Part shown: positions 60,343-64,000 of the stretch, one piece after another
How positions within the stretch are numbered: position 1 is the stretch's first letter
Layout of the letters: every line of letters begins with the position of its first letter
Assembly (NCBI RefSeq): GCF_009720485.1
Contig: NZ_CP045245.1
Span: forward strand, 2,976,001-3,040,000
Length of the DNA stretch: 64,000 bases
Reading direction: 5' to 3'
Origin: Cellulomonas sp. JZ18
Lineage (GTDB): Bacteria > Actinomycetota > Actinomycetes > Actinomycetales > Cellulomonadaceae
Notes under the pieces: model-generated
What the model saw: only the letters and a program-made list of their open reading frames with translations
Told to the model about the DNA's origin: nothing
The model's database searches: none
Program-made: the position numbers and the translations under genes

Positions 60343-60849
60343 TCAGCGCACCGGGCGCACGCGGCCGCGCAGGTGCACGAGCCCGCCGGCGGCCGGCGCA
60401 CCCTGCGCGACCGCGAGCACGTCCCCGACGACGACGTCGTGGTCGCCGGCGGGGTGCAGCGCCGACGTGCGGCAGTCGAACCACGCCGCAGCGCCCTCGA
60501 GCCACGGCGCGCCCGAGACGGGTGCCGGCACGTGGGGCACGCGGTCGAGCTGGCCGACGGCGGGACGTCCCGGTGACGCCAGCCAGTCCGCGACGTCCGC
60601 CTGGTCGTCGCCGAGCACGCTCACGGCCCAGGTGTCCACCTCGTCGAGGACGTCGCGCAGCCGCGAGTCGGCGTGCACGCAGAAGAGCAGGAGCGGCGGG
60701 TCCAGCGAGACCGACACGACGGAGTTGACGGTCGTGGCGTGGGCGATGCCGCGGCGCACGACCGTCACGACGGCGACGCCGGCGGGCAGGCGCCCGACGG
60801 CGGCGCGGAACGCGTCCTCGTCCGCGCGGACGTCGGCGGGGTCGGTCAC
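60343..60849 (-). CDS. Flavin reductase family protein (FMN-binding split barrel)
   Basis: 168 aa, the standard length. LPAGVAVVTV near residue 20, ATTVNSVVSVSLDPPLLLF (FMN-binding, about 38-56) and FDCRTSALHPAGDHDVVVG at the end are the family blocks. It reduces free flavin with NAD(P)H or holds FMN for a partner oxygenase; no partner lies nearby. GTG at 60847-60849 overlaps the DUF6113 stop (GTGA). Confidence 0.9.
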   Translation of the reverse strand: MTDPADVRADEDAFRAAVGRLPAGVAVVTVVRRGIAHATTVNSVVSVSLDPPLLLFCVHADSRLRDVLDEVDTWAVSVLGDDQADVADWLASPGRPAVGQLDRVPHVPAPVSGAPWLEGAAAWFDCRTSALHPAGDHDVVVGDVLAVAQGAPAAGGLVHLRGRVRPVR

Positions 60850-61247
60850 GGGGTGGCGGGGTCCGGGGGCGGCGCCGGCGCGGTGCGGACGGGGTCGTCC
60901 TGGACCCAGCGCCGCGGCACCAGCGCGACGAGCACGACCGCGACCGCGGCGCCCAGGATCCAGCCCCAGCCCCACAGGTCGGTGCCGGGGACGAGCACGT
61001 CGCCGCCCGGGCCCTCCCCCGCCAGCGTCGTGGCGGCGATGAACAGGCCGCCGACGGCCCCGACGTACGTCGCCCAGCCGTGCCACGCGCGCGCGGTCAG
61101 CAGCGCCGCCAGCACGAGCGCGAGGCACAGGACCAGACCCCACGGACGGACGGCGCGGTGCATCACGGTGCCCAGCACGCCGACGACGGCCCCCAGCACG
61201 AACGTCACGGCGGCGCGCCCGAGGAGCGCGGTGGTGGGCGGCTGCAC
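60846..61247 (-). CDS. DUF6113 family membrane protein
   Basis: 133 aa with four hydrophobic helices (AAVTFVLGAVVGVLGTVMH, then LVLCLALVLAALLTAR and two more). DUF6113 proteins lie next to mshB in many actinobacteria, as here. Function unknown. Start GTG follows a TAGCCT box whose TAG is the mshB stop. Confidence 0.85.
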   Translation of the reverse strand: MQPPTTALLGRAAVTFVLGAVVGVLGTVMHRAVRPWGLVLCLALVLAALLTARAWHGWATYVGAVGGLFIAATTLAGEGPGGDVLVPGTDLWGWGWILGAAVAVVLVALVPRRWVQDDPVRTAPAPPPDPATP

Positions 61248-61253
61248 GGCGTC

Positions 61254-61259
61254 AGGCTA
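61254..61259 (-). promoter_or_regulatory. -10 box of leaderless DUF6113, sharing the mshB stop codon
   Basis: TAGCCT (minus strand): its TAG is the mshB stop; 6 nt separate it from the GTG at 61247. Confidence 0.6.
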
Positions 61260-62227
61260 CCGGCCGCGCACCGGCGGGCCAGGCGAGCGGCGCCGCGGCG
61301 CCGGAGGCGTGCGCACGCGGGCTGCCGGGGCGTGACGGTAGGACTCGACCGGCAGGACCGGTGCCAGCAGCCGGTTGCTCAGCGCGTAGCACCCGACCAG
61401 CGCCGGCTCGCCGTCCACCGCCCGCACCGCCTGCACCTGGGTCGCGTGCGCACGCAGCGCCGCGAGCACGCGCTCGCGCACGGGCGCGACGTCGACGACC
61501 ACGTCCACCGCGTCGTCGGGCACGGCCACCGAGGCCGGCTCCTGCGCGGGGTCGGGCAGCGCGAGGCCCGCCCCGTCGGGACCCAGCGCGGCGCGCACCG
61601 CGCCGCCCGCGAGGGCAGCCTGGGCGCGACGCAGCGCGTCGCTGCCCTGCGCGGACCACAGCCCGACGGGCACCGTGTGGGCGGCGGCGCCCTCGTCGGG
61701 GGCCGTGGCCGCGAGCGCCACCGCGCGGGTGGTCACCTCGTGCACGCGCACGTGGTCCGGGTGCCCGTAGCCGCCGCCGGGCTCGTACGTCGCGACCACG
61801 TCGGGGCGACGGCGGCGCAGCACGCGGGCCAGCGCCTCCGCCGCGTCGCCCACCGGGACGCGCACGAACGCACCCGGGGGACGTCCTCGGCGGCACCCGC
61901 ACGCGCACCGGCGACCCACGCCATCCCGGAGTCCTCGTACCGCCGGTCCGTCCCGGCCACCTCGTCGAGGAAGACGTGGTCACGCACGCCCAGCGCCGCG
62001 AGCGCCGCGCGGAGCTCCTCGACGCGGTGCGCGGCGAGCGCCGGGCCGTCGCCCTCGAGGTGCGCCCACCGCTCGCCGATGACCTCGCCGCGCTCCCCCC
62101 GCGTCGCCGTGACCACGGCGACCGGCAGGCCGGCCGCCGCCCACGTCGCCAGCAGGGCGCCGGTCGCGAGCGACTCGTCGTCCGGGTGGGCGTGGACGGC
62201 GACCAGGCCGCCGGTCGGGTGGGTCAC
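61257..62227 (-). CDS. mshB: GlcNAc-inositol deacetylase of mycothiol synthesis (MshB), apparent -1 frameshift
   Basis: From GTG 62225-62227 the frame is correct to GARAGAAEDVP and then breaks; adding one base to the G5 run at 61876-61880 gives 323 aa with junction EDVPPGAFVRVPVGD. PIG-L/LmbE deacetylase: zinc motif VHAHPDDESL (about residues 11-20) and GYGHPDHVRVH supply the three zinc ligands. MshB removes acetate from GlcNAc-inositol, the second step of mycothiol synthesis. It starts in a GTGA overlap with typA and lies in the typA-mshB order known from mycobacteria (Rv1165, Rv1170). Confidence 0.85.
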
Positions 62228-64000
62228 GCGCGCTTGTTGCGGGCGGTGATGCGGGCGCGCTCGGTCTGGTCGAGCACGACCTTGCGGATGCGGACGATCT
62301 CGGGCGTGACCTCGACGCACTCGTCCTCGCGCGCGAACTCGAGCGACTCCTCGAGCGTGAGCTTGCGCGGCGGCACCAGGTTCTCGAACGACTCCGCCGT
62401 CGAGGAGCGGATGTTGTTGAGCTTCTTCTCCTTGGTGATGTTGACGTCCATGTCCTCGTTGCGCGCGTTCTCGCCGACGACCATGCCCTCGTACACCTCG
62501 GAGGTCGGCTCGACGAAGAACGTGCCGCGCTCCTGGAGGTTGAGCATGGCGAACGGCGTCGCGACGCCCGCGCGGTCCGCGACGAGCGAGCCGTTCGTGC
62601 GCGTCTCGATCGGGCCGGCCCACGGCTCGAAGCCCTCCGCGATGGAGGACGCGATGCCGGTGCCGCGGGTCTCGGTCAGGAAGCGCGTGCGGAAGCCGAT
62701 GAGGCCGCGCGCCGGGACGACGAACTCCATGCGCACCCAGCCGGTGCCGTGGTTGCTCATCGTCTCCATGCGGCCCTTGCGCTGCGCGAGCAGCTGCGTG
62801 ACCGCGCCCAGGTACTCCTCGGGGACGTCGATGGTCATGCGCTCGGTCGGCTCGAGGACCTGGCCGTCGACCTTCTTCGTGACGACCTGCGGCTTGCCGA
62901 CGGTGAGCTCGAAGCCCTCGCGGCGCATCTGCTCGACGAGGATCGCCAGCGCGAGCTCGCCGCGGCCCTGCACCTCCCACGCGTCGGGACGCTCGGTCGG
63001 CAGGACGCGCAGCGACACGTTGCCGATGAGCTCGCGGTCGAGGCGGTCCTTGACCTGGCGCGCGGTGACCTTGTGGCCCTTGCCGCCCTTGCCGGCCAGC
63101 GGGCTGGTGTTGATGCCGATCGTCATCGAGATCGCCGGGTCGTCGACCGTGATGAGCGGCAGCGGCCGCGGGTCGTCCGGGTCCGTCAGGGTCTCGCCGA
63201 TCGTGATGTCCTCGATGCCGGCGACCGCGACGATGTCGCCGGGGCCCGCCTGCTCGGTGGGGACGCGCTCGAGGGCCTTCGTCTCGAGCAGCTCGGTGAT
63301 GCGCACGTTCTGGGTCGTGCCGTCCTGGCGGGCCCACGCGACCGTCTGCCCCTTGCGCAGGGTGCCGTTGTGGATGCGCAGCAGCGCGAGACGACCGAGG
63401 AACGGCGAGGCGTCGAGGTTCGTCACGTGCGCCTGCAGCGGCGCCTCGGGGTCGTACGTGGGCGCCGGGATCTTCTCGAGGATCGTCGCGAACAGCGGCT
63501 CGAGGTCCGGGCTGTCCGGCAGCCCGCCGTCCGCGGGCTGCTCGAGCGACGCGCGGCCGACCTTGGCGGCGGCGTAGACGACCGGCACGTCGAGGATCGC
63601 GTCGAGGTCGAGGTCCGGGACGTCCTCGTGCAGGTCCGACGCCAGCCCGAGCAGGAGGTCGGTCGCCTCGTGCACGACCTCGTCGATGCGCGCGTCGGGG
63701 CGGTCGACCTTGTTGACGACGAGGATGACCGGCAGCTTCGCGGCGAGCGCCTTGCGCAGCACGAACCGCGTCTGCGGCAGCGGACCCTCGGACGCGTCGA
63801 CGAGCAGGACGACGCCGTCGACCATCGACAGGCCACGCTCGACCTCGCCGCCGAAGTCCGCGTGCCCCGGGGTGTCGATGACGTTGATCGTGATGCCGTC
63901 GGGCTGCCCGACCGCCGCGGCCGCGGGTCCGGAGTACCGGATCGCGGTGTTCTTCGCGAGGATCGTGATGCCCTTCTCGCGCTCGAGGTCGCCCGAGTCC
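62224..64000 (-). CDS. typA: GTPase TypA/BipA, 5' end outside the window
   Basis: At least 592 of about 630 residues are present; the missing part is the N-terminus with the P-loop. Visible: REKGITI (G2), DTPGHADFGGEVER (G3, about 45 codons before the window edge), NKVDRPDAR (G4), then domain II, the EF-G-like domains and the TypA-specific C-terminal domain (GTGIASSIAEGFEPW, EGMVVGENARNEDMDVN). It is a ribosome-binding translational GTPase used in stress and ribosome assembly. It is coupled to mshB by GTGA. Confidence 0.96.
   Translation of the reverse strand, partial: DSGDLEREKGITILAKNTAIRYSGPAAAAVGQPDGITINVIDTPGHADFGGEVERGLSMVDGVVLLVDASEGPLPQTRFVLRKALAAKLPVILVVNKVDRPDARIDEVVHEATDLLLGLASDLHEDVPDLDLDAILDVPVVYAAAKVGRASLEQPADGGLPDSPDLEPLFATILEKIPAPTYDPEAPLQAHVTNLDASPFLGRLALLRIHNGTLRKGQTVAWARQDGTTQNVRITELLETKALERVPTEQAGPGDIVAVAGIEDITIGETLTDPDDPRPLPLITVDDPAISMTIGINTSPLAGKGGKGHKVTARQVKDRLDRELIGNVSLRVLPTERPDAWEVQGRGELALAILVEQMRREGFELTVGKPQVVTKKVDGQVLEPTERMTIDVPEEYLGAVTQLLAQRKGRMETMSNHGTGWVRMEFVVPARGLIGFRTRFLTETRGTGIASSIAEGFEPWAGPIETRTNGSLVADRAGVATPFAMLNLQERGTFFVEPTSEVYEGMVVGENARNEDMDVNITKEKKLNNIRSSTAESFENLVPPRKLTLEESLEFAREDECVEVTPEIVRIRKVVLDQTERARITARNKRA

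Overview
The window is about 64 kb of very GC-rich DNA from an actinobacterium. The secreted CBM2 (cellulose-binding) protein, the mycothiol gene mshB, WhiB-era housekeeping neighbours and start regions typical of Micrococcales suggest a Cellulomonas-like member of the Cellulomonadaceae; the genus is inferred from style and gene content, not proven. Nearly all the DNA is chromosomal core. No phage, IS element, CRISPR array, rRNA or tRNA was found.

Layout. 0-3.4 kb: the end of a SRAP gene, a secreted NlpC/P60-like enzyme with a seven-repeat propeller, and a class III adenylate cyclase. 3.5-12.8 kb: an acyl-CoA carboxylase region (birA, accD, a small unknown, accE, then a DUF885 protein, a VKOR protein, a YnfA protein, maf and accA). 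12.8-18 kb: NUDIX, an NAD(P)H:quinone dehydrogenase (lpdA type), purine nucleoside phosphorylase and a phosphohexomutase. 18-20.4 kb: a secreted modular CBM2 protein. 20.6-30.1 kb: one leftward nucleoside uptake and breakdown operon (bmp lipoprotein, ABC ATPase, two permeases, cdd, deoA, small acidic protein, add, deoC). 30.4-33 kb: M20 amidohydrolase and manC. 33.1-36.6 kb: sdhCDAB. 36.7-40.2 kb: a kinase-like protein, YihY, a 2'-5' RNA ligase and trpS. 40.3-45 kb: the extracytoplasmic stress locus tatB-htrA-rseA-sigE with a divergent O-methyltransferase. 45-53.5 kb: pepA, DUF3117, a PIG-V mannosyltransferase, folP2-like, LOG, dapE, dapD and a lysozyme-like protein. 53.6-64 kb: gltA, dapC, fdxA, a VanW protein, a flavin reductase, DUF6113, mshB and the 3' part of typA.

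The gene order closely recalls two Mycobacterium tuberculosis stretches from memory: Rv3279c-Rv3319 (birA to sdhB) and Rv1165-Rv1224 (typA to tatB), so many functional calls are backed by context. The genes group into acyl-CoA carboxylation, nucleoside salvage, the TCA cycle (sdh, gltA), diaminopimelate synthesis (dapC, dapD, dapE) and envelope stress.

Regulation visible in the DNA: at least fifteen genes have a TAnnnT -10 box 5-8 nt before the start codon and no leader, which points to leaderless mRNAs. gltA has a perfect CRP/GlxR-type palindrome and sdhC a near-perfect one. sigE has a SigE-type promoter that also reads, more weakly, in the opposite direction. Two unrelated genes are preceded by almost identical 19-codon mini-ORFs that overlap their ATG. 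Eight apparent frameshifts in six genes all fall in C or G runs and all are cured by adding one base, which looks like homopolymer under-calling in the source assembly rather than gene decay.
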